Shown: one piece after another, positions 26,821-35,505 of the stretch
Layout of the letters: the number at the start of each line of letters is the position of its first letter
Numbering within the stretch: position 1 is the first letter of the stretch
From: Nocardia aurantiaca
GTDB lineage: Bacteria > Actinomycetota > Actinomycetes > Mycobacteriales > Mycobacteriaceae
Length of the DNA: 64,000 nt
Assembly (NCBI RefSeq): GCF_009708175.1
Contig: NZ_WMBB01000011.1
Coordinates: forward strand, 1-64,000
Reading direction: 5' to 3'
Notes under the pieces: model-generated
The model's database searches: none
Told to the model about the DNA's origin: nothing
The model's input: only the letters and a program-made list of their open reading frames with translations
Translations under genes and position numbers: made by a program

Positions 26821-27717
26821 TCAGTCGAGCTCCGCCGCAATCCTCGCCAGATCATCGCGGGAGCGTTCCGGCGGCTCCGCCTGCACGCTCAGCTGATCCA
26901 TGACCTGTCGGTAGAGCTCCAGATCTTGGCGCCGATCCAGATACAGGGCGCTGGTCAGCTGCTCCAGATAGACGATGTCGGGGAGTTCGGGCTCGGCGAA
27001 CCGGAGCATGGTGAACGAACTTCCCGCAGCCGCATGGCCACCCGCCGCGTAGGGCAGCACCTGGATGGTCACATTGGGCAATCTGGACATATCAATGAGG
27101 TGCTCGATCTGGCCGCGCAGTACGCCGGGACCGCCCACGGGACGGTGTAGTACCGCCTCGTCCAGGACGGCCCAGAAGCTCGGCGCCCCCTCGCGGGTCA
27201 GTAGCTCCTGACGGCGACGGCGCAGCGAGACGCGGCGTTCTCCATCCGCGTCGTGCCCCAGGGCAACGACCGAGCGGGCATAGTCGGGGGTCTGCAACAG
27301 ACCCGGGACGAGCTGCCCCTCATAGGTGCGAATAGATTTCGCCGCGTGCTCGAGTCCGAGATAGGTTTCGAACCAGGGTGGCAGCAGATCGCTGTAGCGG
27401 TGCCACCATCCCGGCTGATTCGCCTTGCGAACCAGCTCGAGGAATTGCTCGCGCTCGCCGGGATCGTCAACGCCGTACAGCGCCAACAGATCCCGGATGT
27501 CACGCTCCTTGAATCCGGTTCGCCCGAGCTCCAGGCGACTGATCTTGGCATGGGATCCGCGGATGTGATCACCCGCGGCTTCCCGCGTAATGCCCTTGAG
27601 CTCCCTCAGCTTTCGCAGTTGGCTGCCGACCGCGATACGCAGTGCAGTCGGGCCACGTTCGGCGACAGCGGAATCCGCCCGACCGTGGGCAACGGGTTCT
27701 GCGATCATGGGGTCCAC
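26821..27717 (-). CDS. XRE-type HTH regulator with DUF5753-like C-terminal domain
   Basis: 298 aa. The N-terminal HTH (LRKLRELKGITREAAGDHIRG, HAKISRLELGR) is followed by the ~200-residue sensor domain with WWHRYSDLLPPWFETYLGLE, SIRTYEGQLVPGLLQTPDYAR and LTREGAPSFWAVLDEA. Proteins of this kind are abundant in actinomycetes and are regularly paired with DUF397 proteins, as here (27794-28024 directly upstream). They control development, secondary metabolism or behave like toxin-antitoxin-type modules. Start could also be the ATG at 27708. Confidence 0.92.
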   Translation of the reverse strand: MDPMIAEPVAHGRADSAVAERGPTALRIAVGSQLRKLRELKGITREAAGDHIRGSHAKISRLELGRTGFKERDIRDLLALYGVDDPGEREQFLELVRKANQPGWWHRYSDLLPPWFETYLGLEHAAKSIRTYEGQLVPGLLQTPDYARSVVALGHDADGERRVSLRRRRQELLTREGAPSFWAVLDEAVLHRPVGGPGVLRGQIEHLIDMSRLPNVTIQVLPYAAGGHAAAGSSFTMLRFAEPELPDIVYLEQLTSALYLDRRQDLELYRQVMDQLSVQAEPPERSRDDLARIAAELD

Positions 27718-27793
27718 TCCGATGCTCGATTTGCCGGCAGTGGACTCACAACCGTCTGTCGCGAACCACCGCGCCGATTGCTAATGCTACCGC

Positions 27794-28024
27794 TCAGCGC
27801 GCGAGGTCGTCGAATTCTCCACTCTTCGCGCCGCGCAGGAACGCATCGATCTCCGGTCGCGTGTAGACGATCAGCGAGCCCTCGGGGTCGCGGGAGTTAC
27901 GCACGGCCACCTGCCCGTCGGCAAGAGGCGCCATCTCCACGCAGTTACCACTGGGATTGCTGAAAGTGCTCTTGCGCCACAACAGGTTCGAGCGATCGAT
28001 CGAGATTGCCGAGATGTCCGTCAT
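27794..28024 (-). CDS. DUF397 domain protein
   Basis: 76 aa from the ATG at 28024 with AAGGAG upstream. Typical DUF397 sequence: LLWRKSTFSNPSGNCVEMA, VAVRNSRDPEGSLIVYT and a final IDAFLRGAKSGEFDDL. It lies 76 bp upstream of the HTH gene on the same strand and probably shares its transcript. In this pairing DUF397 proteins act as small partners, possibly antagonists, of the HTH regulator. Confidence 0.93.
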   Translation of the reverse strand: MTDISAISIDRSNLLWRKSTFSNPSGNCVEMAPLADGQVAVRNSRDPEGSLIVYTRPEIDAFLRGAKSGEFDDLAR

Positions 28025-28065
28025 TTCAGACTCCTTGCCAGTACCGCCCGCAGACGGTGGTCCCA

Positions 28066-28105
28066 GTACTTGCAAATGTTCGATCAGGTGTACTTACAGT
28101 TGCAA
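28066..28105 (-). promoter_or_regulatory. Paired GTACTT-type motifs upstream of DUF397/HTH genes
   Basis: GTACTTGCAA (28066-28075) and GTACTTACAGTTGCAA (28090-28105) are 24 bp apart and just upstream of the DUF397 start. The core GTRCTTGCA also occurs in both palindromic promoters at 26302-26310 and 28385-28393. A shared binding site for the HTH regulator, with autoregulation, is a reasonable inference. Confidence 0.4.
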
Positions 28106-28378
28106 CCGCAAGCTCGACGATAGCACGCAGATAGCCCGGGATCGATGCCTCGGCCTTGGCACATCCTTTGCAACACAACAGGTTTGATCTTGGTCGAGCG
28201 AAAGCCCAGGCGAAGTTGCGAAGGAACGCGGACAATTCCGGCTAGCCAGTTCCGTTCGTCCGGTTGCTCCGAGAACTCCGTGCCCGAAAAGTCACGTGAC
28301 GCCGGATTTCGGCCGCTACAACGGACATTGGCGCGTGAGATACCCTGCGCGAGCGGCGGATGACGCCCATGCGAGCGT

Positions 28379-28418
28379 GCAGATGTGCTTGCATCTGCAC
28401 GATCCGAGACCCTAAACT
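28379..28418 (+). promoter_or_regulatory. Promoter with palindrome over -35 (copy 2)
   Basis: The 20-bp palindrome GCAGATGTGCTTGCATCTGC (28379-28398) is identical to the one at 26296. TTGCAT in its right arm is 18 nt from TAAACT (28413-28418). It lies about 37 bp upstream of the small gene at 28455. Confidence 0.6.
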
Positions 28419-28454
28419 CGGTGAACCATCCTACTAATCGGCCAGAGGCATCCC

Positions 28455-28646
28455 ATGACACAGATGCTTGCCCATTCCACCGCTGTCACGGCTCGGAACG
28501 ATATCCCCCGCGATTGCTCGATCGAGCCGGGCACCCTCACTTATCGGCAGGCGCGCGCCATCCTGCGCGCGCACGACCAACACTTCGCCTGCCGACAGTA
28601 CTTGGCGGCCATAGCCTATCTGTCCGCGGACAACGACGTGGACTGA
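28455..28646 (+). CDS. Small hypothetical protein under the palindromic promoter
   Basis: 63 aa, with AGAGG eight bases before the ATG. Sequence includes TYRQARAILRAHDQHFACRQ and YLAAIAYLSADNDVD, i.e. two helices. No family recognised. It shares its promoter architecture with the gene at 26441, so the two may be co-regulated by the neighbouring HTH/DUF397 system. Confidence 0.6.
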   Translation: MTQMLAHSTAVTARNDIPRDCSIEPGTLTYRQARAILRAHDQHFACRQYLAAIAYLSADNDVD

Positions 28647-28779
28647 GCGTTCCGGGCGCGCGGAATGGCCTTCGCGCGTCCGCGCCATGACCGTCAGATG
28701 CGCGACTTCCCTTGCGCGGCACCACGTCCGACGGGTACCCCGGAGATGGATACATGCCATCACATGGAAGAACGCCGAG

Positions 28780-29073
28780 ATGTTTCTTACTGCCGCCCAT
28801 GAGCTGCTGCCCCAGCTTCAGCACGCGCAGATCTTCAACCCCACGCCGGAGACCCCGCCGGTGGCCGACAAGCTCCTGCGGCTGGTCCGGTATTTCACCT
28901 GGTTCGTCCTGCTCTCCGGAGTGCTCGCCATCACCTATGCGGGCGGCCGCTTCGCCTGGGAGAAGTGGAGCGGGGGCGCGGTGCAGGCGCCCAAACAGGT
29001 GGCGGGCGCGCTCATCGGCGGGATCGTGGCGACGAGCGCGGGCACCATCATGAATGCCGTGATCGGGCAATGA
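28780..29073 (+). CDS. Small membrane protein
   Basis: 97 aa from the ATG at 28780 (GGAAG upstream); in-frame upstream starts exist, such as 28687. Polar N-terminus (AAHELLPQLQHAQIF), then two hydrophobic helices (FTWFVLLSGVLAITYAGG and VAGALIGGIVATSAGTIM) separated by AWEKWSGGAVQAPKQ. This two-helix layout resembles small conjugation- or T4SS-like integral proteins, but there is no such context here. Function unknown. Confidence 0.6.
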   Translation: MFLTAAHELLPQLQHAQIFNPTPETPPVADKLLRLVRYFTWFVLLSGVLAITYAGGRFAWEKWSGGAVQAPKQVAGALIGGIVATSAGTIMNAVIGQ

Positions 29074-29149
29074 TTCCTGCCAACAGGGGTTGTCTGAGAC
29101 GAAACCGACCTGTCGGATTTTAGGGCGTGATCGGTTCTTTCCAGCCTCT

Positions 29150-29926
29150 TCAGGCCGTCGCGGCCACCTCGTCGGCCGTCTCGGCCCCCGCAGCGCCGGC
29201 CAGTTCCTCGAAGCGCGCCACCACCTTTCGGTGATACATGCCGAACAGATCCTCGAACAACGCCAGCTGCGCCTGACTCGGACCGCCGTCGGATTCCCAC
29301 ACCGCGACCAGCGCCCGCCACACCAGCACGTGCAAATCCGGCGACACCGCGAAGTATGACTCGACCGCCTCCGGCACCTCGAGGACCATGTCGCCGATGG
29401 AGTTGAGCACCGCGCGCTGCACGGAGTGCCCGAGCGAGGTGAGCAGCCGGCGCAGCAGCCCGAGCTCGATGCTCAGCATCCGGCAGGGATCCGGGTCCGC
29501 GCCGCGGGCAAGGGTTTCCAGTTCATCGATCTCGGCCTTGAGGACCGCCGGATCGAGGGCGCGCTCACTGCCGGTGTAGGCGAGCAGCGCCTCGAGCGCG
29601 ATGCCGCGTTCCTCGTCGACGATATTGCCGAACATCTCTGCGGCGATTTCCGGTTCAGGCATGGACAGCCGGAACAGCCGCCGGTACACGTCGACCCCGC
29701 CCTCGGCGCGCACGTCCCGGATGACGAATCCCTTGCCGCGGTGCGCGTCGACGAATCCATAGGATTCCAGCCTGCCCAGAATCAATTGCGCCGTCGCACG
29801 ATTCAGGTCGAATTCGTCGGCGACCTGGCGGACGGACGGCATCAGACCACCGGGCTGGTACTCCCCGGATGCCACGCGACGCGCCAACTCGTCGGCAACG
29901 TCGGCGACGACCGTCCGGTCTCCCAT
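29150..29926 (-). CDS. GntR-family transcriptional regulator
   Basis: 258 aa from the ATG at 29926 with GAGAGGTGA upstream. The winged-helix DNA-binding domain is evident (ADELARRVASGEYQPGGLMP, SVRQVADEFDLNRATAQLIL, FVDAHRGKGFVI). The rest is a ~170-residue helical effector domain of FadR-like length. It is divergent from the KimA-type transporter at 30097; whether it regulates it is unknown. Effector unknown. Confidence 0.88.
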   Translation of the reverse strand: MGDRTVVADVADELARRVASGEYQPGGLMPSVRQVADEFDLNRATAQLILGRLESYGFVDAHRGKGFVIRDVRAEGGVDVYRRLFRLSMPEPEIAAEMFGNIVDEERGIALEALLAYTGSERALDPAVLKAEIDELETLARGADPDPCRMLSIELGLLRRLLTSLGHSVQRAVLNSIGDMVLEVPEAVESYFAVSPDLHVLVWRALVAVWESDGGPSQAQLALFEDLFGMYHRKVVARFEELAGAAGAETADEVAATA

Positions 29927-30083
29927 CGTGTCACCTCTCCACAACCTTGTTTACGTCCCAGACAGTCTAGGTGGTTGTTGGATCAACCGCACAAGTCTCG
30001 CAGGTAGCAGGAAGAAGCGAACGGTTCGGTATATTTACGAAATCCATACAGCATGAAGGTCCGATTCATCCGGCTTCGCGCCC

Positions 30084-30096
30084 TAGGCTCCCCAGC
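30084..30096 (+). promoter_or_regulatory. Probable -10 box, leaderless start of the transporter gene
   Basis: TAGGCT (30084-30089) ends 7 nt before the GTG at 30097 and no RBS is present. This is the expected arrangement for a leaderless transcript, and it argues against a long riboswitch leader. Confidence 0.4.
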
Positions 30097-32103
30097 GTGG
30101 TTTCCCCGATCGACGTAGCCAAACGACTGGTGCTCGGGCGTCCGTTTCGCAGCGATCGGCTCGGCGAGACATTACTGCCGAAACGGCTCGCACTGCCCAT
30201 TTTCGCCAGTGACCCACTGTCGTCGGTCGCCTACGCCACGCAGGAGATCCTGCTCATCCTGACCCTGGGCGGGCTGGCGTACCTGCATCTGACGCCGGTG
30301 GTGGCCGGCGGCGTGGTGGTGCTGCTGGCGGTGGTGGCGCTGTCGTATCGGCAGGTGGTGCAGGCGTATCCGTCGGGGGGCGGTTCCTACGAGGTGGTGG
30401 CCGAGAATCTGGGGGCCATGCCCGGCCTGGTGGTGGCCGCGGCCCTGCTGGTCGACTACGTCATGACCGTCGCAGTCTCGGTGGCGGCCGGAGTGGACAA
30501 CATCATTTCCGCCATTCCCGATCTCAATCCGTATCGGGTGGCCATCAATCTCGCATTCATCGTTTTCCTGACCGCCATGAATCTGCGCGGCGTGCGCGAA
30601 TCCGGGCGCGCATTCGCGATTCCCACCTATGGATTCGTCCTCGGGGTGTTCGTGCTCATCGTGGTGGGACTGGGCCAGACCCTGCTGGGACACACGCCGG
30701 TGGCCGAGAGCGCGCACTATCAGATCCACGCCGAGCAGGTCGGGCTCTCGACCGCGGCCGTGGCGTTCCTGCTGCTGCGAGCATTCTCCTCCGGTTGCAC
30801 GGCACTCACCGGAGCCGAGGCAATATCCAATGGGGTGCCCGCGTTCCGCAAACCCAAGGCGCTCAATGCCGCCCGCACCATGACCGCCATGGGCATCATC
30901 GCCATCGCCATGTTCTCCGGGGTGACGGCGTTGGCCATGATCACCAAGACCCGGGTGGTCGAGAACACCTGCGATCTCATCGGATTCGAAGGCGACTGCC
31001 ACACCGACGCCCAGAAGACCGTCATCGCGCAGATCTCGGCGGCGGTGTTCGGCGGACACAGCATCGCCTTCTACTACCTGATGGTGACCACGGCGCTGAT
31101 CCTGATCCTCGCCGCCAATACCGCCTACAACGGCTTCCCCCTGCTGAATTCGATCCTCGCGCAGCACCGTTATATGCCGCGGCAGCTGCACACCCGCGGC
31201 GACCGGCTGGCCTTCTCCAATGGCATCCTCCTGCTGGCGCTGGTGGCGGGCGGGCTCATCTACGCCTTCGACGGGTCCACCACGCGGCTCATCCAGCTCT
31301 ACATCATGGGCGTGTTCACCTCATTCACGCTGTGCCAGACGGGCATGGTCAAGCACTGGAACAAGGAACTGCGCACGGTCGAGAGCCGGGCCGAGCGCCT
31401 GCGAATCCACCGGGCGCGCTTCATCAATGCCTTCGGCGCCTGCTTCACGGGCGTGGTGCTGGTGGTGGTCATGATCACCAAGTTCACCCATGGCGCGTAC
31501 CTGGTGGTCATCGCCATGCCGGTGCTGGTGGCGGTCATGTGGCTGATCCACCGGCACTACTCGTCGGTGCGAGCGGAACTGGCCATCGACCCGGACGATC
31601 TGGAGACCCTGCCGGGGCGGGTGCACGCGCTGGTGCTGGTGTCGGGCTGGCACAAGGCGACCCAGCGCGCAGTGCAGTTCGCGCGCGCCACCAGGCCCGA
31701 CACCCTGACCGCGGTGACGGTGAACGTGGACGACGCCGACACCCGCCACCTCGCCCAGGACTGGGACTCCAACCAGGTCGGAATTCCGCTGAAAGTCATC
31801 GAGTCGCCGTATCGCGAGATCACCCGGCCGGTGCTGCAAGAGATCAAGCGCCAACGCAAGTCGCGGCCCCGCGATGTGGTGAGCGTGTTCATTCCCGAGT
31901 ACGTGGTCGGGCGCTGGTGGGAGAACCTGCTGCACAACCAGAGTTCGCTGCGGCTGAAGGCACGGCTGCTGTTCGAGCCGGGCGTGATGGTGACCAGCGT
32001 GCCGTGGCAGCTGCGGTCCTCGCACGCGCGGGCCACGCTGCGGGAGGAGCACACGCCCGGTGAGATCCGGCGCGGCATCACCGGACCCGGCGACGCGGCC
32101 TGA
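30097..32103 (+). CDS. APC-superfamily transporter of the KimA/YdaO type (putative K+ uptake)
   Basis: 668 aa from the GTG at 30097. The N-terminus VAKRLVLGRPFRSDRLGE, FASDPLSSVAYATQEIL and YPSGGGSYEV match the KimA/YdaO branch, whose Bacillus member is a high-affinity proton-coupled potassium importer. About 12 membrane helices are followed by a ~150-residue soluble tail from residue ~505 with a universal-stress-protein-like pattern (VHALVLVSGWHKATQRAVQFA), as in KimA. Mycobacterial homologues lie next to trkA genes. An amino-acid permease function is the older annotation and cannot be excluded. Confidence 0.85.
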   Translation: MVSPIDVAKRLVLGRPFRSDRLGETLLPKRLALPIFASDPLSSVAYATQEILLILTLGGLAYLHLTPVVAGGVVVLLAVVALSYRQVVQAYPSGGGSYEVVAENLGAMPGLVVAAALLVDYVMTVAVSVAAGVDNIISAIPDLNPYRVAINLAFIVFLTAMNLRGVRESGRAFAIPTYGFVLGVFVLIVVGLGQTLLGHTPVAESAHYQIHAEQVGLSTAAVAFLLLRAFSSGCTALTGAEAISNGVPAFRKPKALNAARTMTAMGIIAIAMFSGVTALAMITKTRVVENTCDLIGFEGDCHTDAQKTVIAQISAAVFGGHSIAFYYLMVTTALILILAANTAYNGFPLLNSILAQHRYMPRQLHTRGDRLAFSNGILLLALVAGGLIYAFDGSTTRLIQLYIMGVFTSFTLCQTGMVKHWNKELRTVESRAERLRIHRARFINAFGACFTGVVLVVVMITKFTHGAYLVVIAMPVLVAVMWLIHRHYSSVRAELAIDPDDLETLPGRVHALVLVSGWHKATQRAVQFARATRPDTLTAVTVNVDDADTRHLAQDWDSNQVGIPLKVIESPYREITRPVLQEIKRQRKSRPRDVVSVFIPEYVVGRWWENLLHNQSSLRLKARLLFEPGVMVTSVPWQLRSSHARATLREEHTPGEIRRGITGPGDAA

Positions 32104-32106
32104 CCG

Positions 32107-32811
32107 CTAGCGCGCGAGCAGCTCGGACACCGTGACGAAGCGGTAGCCCTGCTCCTTCAGTGCCCGGGCGATGCGGGGAATAGCGGCCAGGGACGGCGCG
32201 CCGCTCGCATACATGGTGTGCAGCAGGATGATCGAGCCCGGGCGCACCGTCGAAATAGTCTCCGTAACAATCTGGTCGGTGGTGGGCGCCTTGCCGGAAT
32301 CGGGTTCGACGTCCCAGGTGACCGTGGTGCGATCGTGGCGGGACAGGTACCGGGGCAAGGCGAAGAGTTTCTTGCCATTGGGCGGGCGGAAGGTGATCGG
32401 GCCCTGGTAGCCGGTTTTCGCGATCTCGGCGTCGGTGCGCTCGACTTCGTCGCGCACGAAGCCCGGGGTCACGAAGACCATGCGCTCGTGGTGGTAGGTG
32501 TGATTGCCGATCTCGTTGCCGGAGGCGGCGATGGCCCGGCCCTGGTCGGGATGGGCGGCCAGTTCGCTGCCGATCAGATAGAAAGTGGCCGGAATACCCG
32601 CGTCGGCAAGGGTTTTCAGAATCTCCGGGGTGCGCTCGCCGGGACCGTCGTCGAGGGTCAGGGCGACGACCCTGTCCGTGGTGTCGACACGCGACACGAT
32701 GCGGCCCGCCACCTGGTAGGTGCGCGAGTTCATGAGGGTGTACAGCCCGACGGAGATCAGGGCCAGCACCACCAGCGTGAGCGCGCCGCAGATGAGCAGT
32801 CTGCGTTTCAT
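32107..32811 (-). CDS. Polysaccharide deacetylase (NodB domain), membrane-anchored
   Basis: 234 aa from the ATG at 32811. One N-terminal helix (LLICGALTLVVLALISVGLYTL) anchors it or directs export. NodB motifs: LTLDDGPGERT (catalytic and metal Asp), GNHTYHH (metal His pair), FRPPNGK, TWDVEPDSG and ILLHTMYASG. It should remove N-acetyl groups from peptidoglycan or another N-acetylated glycan at the outer face. It begins 7 bp after the HxlR gene stop, so the two form an operon. Confidence 0.92.
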   Translation of the reverse strand: MKRRLLICGALTLVVLALISVGLYTLMNSRTYQVAGRIVSRVDTTDRVVALTLDDGPGERTPEILKTLADAGIPATFYLIGSELAAHPDQGRAIAASGNEIGNHTYHHERMVFVTPGFVRDEVERTDAEIAKTGYQGPITFRPPNGKKLFALPRYLSRHDRTTVTWDVEPDSGKAPTTDQIVTETISTVRPGSIILLHTMYASGAPSLAAIPRIARALKEQGYRFVTVSELLAR

Positions 32812-32818
32812 CCGATCC

Positions 32819-33178
32819 CTACGTCTCGTCGTATCCCCCGGCGCCGTCGAGGCTACCTGCCCAGCGCTCCGACCATCGCCATACCGGCTGCAGCGCGTAG
32901 CCCAATTCGCCTCCGGCAACGGTCAATTCATAGGACTTGTCCGGCTTCTTCTCCACCACACCGGATTCCACCAGTCGCTGCAGGCGCACCGACAGCATGC
33001 TCGACGAGCAATTGCCCATGCGGCGGCGCAGTTCCAGAAAGCCGAGCGGACCGGGTTCGAGCTCCCAGATCACCCGCAGCATCCAGCGCTGGCCGAGCAG
33101 GTCCATGGCGGCGAGCAGGGGTATGGCCGAGTCGTCGGCGCGGCTGTTGGCGGGCGGTGGCTGACTTGCGCTTCTCAT
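32819..33178 (-). CDS. HxlR-family transcriptional regulator
   Basis: 119 aa winged-helix protein: IPLLAAMDLLGQRWMLRVIW, FLELRRRMGNCSSSMLSVRL, LQRLVESGVVEKKPDKSYEL. HxlR/MarR-like factors sense redox or small molecules. Divergent from the SDR at 33238 and followed closely by the deacetylase gene, it may control both. The 59-bp intergenic gap contains AGTAC-N7-GTAGT (33184-33200), an imperfect inverted repeat that could be its operator. Confidence 0.9.
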   Translation of the reverse strand: MRSASQPPPANSRADDSAIPLLAAMDLLGQRWMLRVIWELEPGPLGFLELRRRMGNCSSSMLSVRLQRLVESGVVEKKPDKSYELTVAGGELGYALQPVWRWSERWAGSLDGAGGYDET

Positions 33179-33237
33179 TTCGAAGTACCAATCTAGTAGT
33201 TCTGAATGAGAAGCAGCACAGTGGATGGAGGTCGCGC

Positions 33238-34005
33238 ATGGCAGCGACGGCGGAGACCCGGCGGCGAATCGTCCTGATCACCGGAGCCTCCCGCGGCATC
33301 GGCGCGGAAACCGCGCGGGTGCTGGCGGCACGCGGCGACCATGTGGTGATCAACTATCGGGAGAAGCGCAAACGCGCGGAGACCCTGGCCGCCGAGATCG
33401 TCGCCGCGGGTGGCAGCGCCTCGGTGGCGGGCGCGGATATCGCCGACCCGGACAGCGCATGCGCCCTCATCGACGCGGTGGTCACCGAGTTCGGCCGGCT
33501 GGACGTGCTCGTCCTCAATGCCTCCGGCGGCCTGGAACGCGACGCCGCGCCCGGCTACGCGATGCTCCTCAACCGCGACGCCCAGACTCGCCTGACCCGC
33601 CTCGCGCTGCCGCACCTATCGGAGAGCGGTCGCATCGTGTTCGTCACCAGCCACCAGGCGCACTTCTCCCCCACCCGCGAGGTGCCGCCCGGCTACGAGC
33701 CCATCGCCGCCAGCAAGCGCGCGGGTGAGGACGCCCTGCGCGGCATGATCGACGAATTCGCCCGCCGCGGTGTCGGTTTCACCGTGGTCTCCGGCGACAT
33801 GATCGACGGCACCATCATCGTTCGCCTACTCGAACGCCGGGATCCCGGTGCGGTCACCGCCCGTCGCGACCAGGGCGGTCTGCCGACCGTCGAGGAATTC
33901 GCCACCGCCGTCGCCGACGCCACCACCTCGGTGACCGCACCGGGACACACGATCTACGTGGGCGGACACGACTACCTGTCCGAGGCGGTCGGCGCACCGG
34001 CCTGA
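33238..34005 (+). CDS. SDR-family oxidoreductase with atypical active site
   Basis: 255 aa. The ATG at 33238 follows a GGATGGAG region. Cofactor loop TGASRGIG (residues 15-22), LVLNASGGL, and Ser in VTSHQAH are present. The catalytic Tyr of the YxxxK motif is not: Lys160 lies in EPIAASKRAGE, the residue four places before it is Ile156, and the only near Tyr is Tyr153. The enzyme may use another geometry or be catalytically altered. Expected to bind NADP(H). Probably regulated by the divergent HxlR protein. Confidence 0.88.
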   Translation: MAATAETRRRIVLITGASRGIGAETARVLAARGDHVVINYREKRKRAETLAAEIVAAGGSASVAGADIADPDSACALIDAVVTEFGRLDVLVLNASGGLERDAAPGYAMLLNRDAQTRLTRLALPHLSESGRIVFVTSHQAHFSPTREVPPGYEPIAASKRAGEDALRGMIDEFARRGVGFTVVSGDMIDGTIIVRLLERRDPGAVTARRDQGGLPTVEEFATAVADATTSVTAPGHTIYVGGHDYLSEAVGAPA

Positions 34006-34150
34006 CGATCCGCGCCGCCGACGGCGAGGACCGGTCGGGGACTGCCGGGCGAGGGCGTGCGGCCGCGTGACGCGCCGGCAGGGGTGCGAAGTCGACCCGT
34101 CCGCCGCAATCCGCTTGGCCGGATCGGGTCGGCGGTGTCAGCATCGACGG

Positions 34151-34792
34151 ATGCCGCATTGGATCGAGGTGCTCCCCGCTTTCACTCTCGCCTGTCTGAT
34201 TCTGGCGGTGCTGCCGGGCCCAGCGACCGCGCTGTTCCTGCAACGGTCGGTCCGAGACGGCCGCGCCGCCGGTCTGGCGGCGGTGGCGGGCAATGAGATC
34301 GGTATCTTCGGCTGGACGCTGGCGGGCGGCGCCGGCTTGTCGGCGCTGCTGGTGGCCAACCGGGTGCTGAATGTGGGCATTCATCTGCTCGGGGCGGTCG
34401 TGCTGGTGTGGCTCGGCATCCAGGCATGGCGCGGGTCGCGCGGCGATGACGTCTTCGGGGCGGCGCTGACCTCGGCCCTGCCCGGTGGCCGCACTCCGGC
34501 CTCGGCGTTCCGGGCGGCGCTGATCTCCATTGCCGCGAACCCGAAGGCCGCGATCTTCGGCCTGACGATCCTCCCCCAGTTCCTACCCGAGCGCGGTCCG
34601 GTCCTGCCCACGGTGCTGGCCCTTGCCGTCATCCAACTGGTCATCGATACCACCTGGTGCGTGGGCGTCGTCCTGGCCGCCGACCGTGCCGGAACCTGGC
34701 TGCGCCGCACCGGAATCCGCCGTCGCATCGAACGCACCCTCGCCGCCGTGCTGGTGGGCCTGGGCCTCGGGCTGGCCGCCGACACCCGCTGA
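34151..34792 (+). CDS. LysE/RhtB-family exporter
   Basis: 213 aa from the ATG at 34151. Typical LysE start: FTLACLILAVLPGPATALF, LQRSVRDGRAAGLAAVAGNE, then six membrane helices and FRAALISIAANPKAAIFGLT. Family members export amino acids or their derivatives. It stands alone, downstream of the SDR gene on the same strand by 145 bp. No clear RBS. Substrate unknown. Confidence 0.88.
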   Translation: MPHWIEVLPAFTLACLILAVLPGPATALFLQRSVRDGRAAGLAAVAGNEIGIFGWTLAGGAGLSALLVANRVLNVGIHLLGAVVLVWLGIQAWRGSRGDDVFGAALTSALPGGRTPASAFRAALISIAANPKAAIFGLTILPQFLPERGPVLPTVLALAVIQLVIDTTWCVGVVLAADRAGTWLRRTGIRRRIERTLAAVLVGLGLGLAADTR

Positions 34793-35140
34793 GCAACGGC
34801 CGTATCGGCCACGGGTGTGTGCGGCTCGAGGTGGCGGCGGGCGAACCGCACGCCGGCCTCGATCTCAGGCTCGTCGATGCCGGCGCAGCCAGCCCCTGGC
34901 CGGTGGATTCGCGTGCGCCGGCGGCCTCGCAGTCCTCGAGACGCGTCGACTGCGAGCACGCCGCCGCGCTCACCCCTCTGCGCCGGGCGCGACCGTCGAT
35001 GCGACACACGCATAGTTCCGATGGCCGGTGGAATTCCGGTGGAGCGACGACATCGCACCCCGGCAGGCGCGAGGCTCGGCGTGGCGGCGGGTGTCGGGCA
35101 GGACGACCATGGTGGTATCGCAGGTTCGTCGAGATGCGGG
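34793..35140. other. Non-coding stretch
   Basis: No gene is supported here. An open frame crosses the region but is Arg/Pro-rich without motifs; the real gene in that frame starts at 35155. Confidence 0.4.
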
Positions 35141-35154
35141 CAGGAGGTGTGGAC

Positions 35155-35505
35155 ATGGTGAACGACGTGGAGAAACGGTGGAACGATCCGTCGATGCTGC
35201 GGCATGCGACCAGCTATGTCCTGGCCGTGCTCGGCGGGACCGCGGTCGCGGCGGTCATCGCGCTGATCTGGGCCGCGGCTCGGCCCGCGTGCCTGAACGC
35301 CGGATCGAGCCTGTGTGACGCCACCTCGCGGGTCGTGGTCGGGCTGGTGCCGGGCGGGATCCTGCTGTTCGGCGGGATCGGAGCGCTGGTCATCTCTTTC
35401 CGGGCCTGGCGGGCCGAGCGCGCGTGGCCGATCTGGCAGGGGGCGGCGTGGTTCCTGTTCACGATCATGGTCGTGTACCTGAGCATCGCCACGACTCAGG
35501 GATGA
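35155..35505 (+). CDS. Small membrane protein, unknown function
   Basis: 116 aa from the ATG at 35155 with CAGGAGGTG at 35141-35149. Three hydrophobic segments (YVLAVLGGTAVAAVIALIWA, VVVGLVPGGILLFGGIGALV, AAWFLFTIMVVYLSIA). Two Cys (RPACLNAGSSLC) between the first two helices could form a disulphide outside the membrane. No family recognised. Its 3' end overlaps the convergent small gene by 10 bp. Confidence 0.75.
   Translation: MVNDVEKRWNDPSMLRHATSYVLAVLGGTAVAAVIALIWAAARPACLNAGSSLCDATSRVVVGLVPGGILLFGGIGALVISFRAWRAERAWPIWQGAAWFLFTIMVVYLSIATTQG

Noticed and set aside
29945..30083. c-di-AMP (ydaO) riboswitch before the KimA-type gene
   Set aside because: The -10 box adjoining the GTG leaves no room for a leader and I see no ydaO-type core motifs.
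34657..35154. Upstream extension of the membrane protein gene at 35155
   Set aside because: The extension is Arg/Pro-rich and overlaps the LysE gene; a strong RBS marks 35155.
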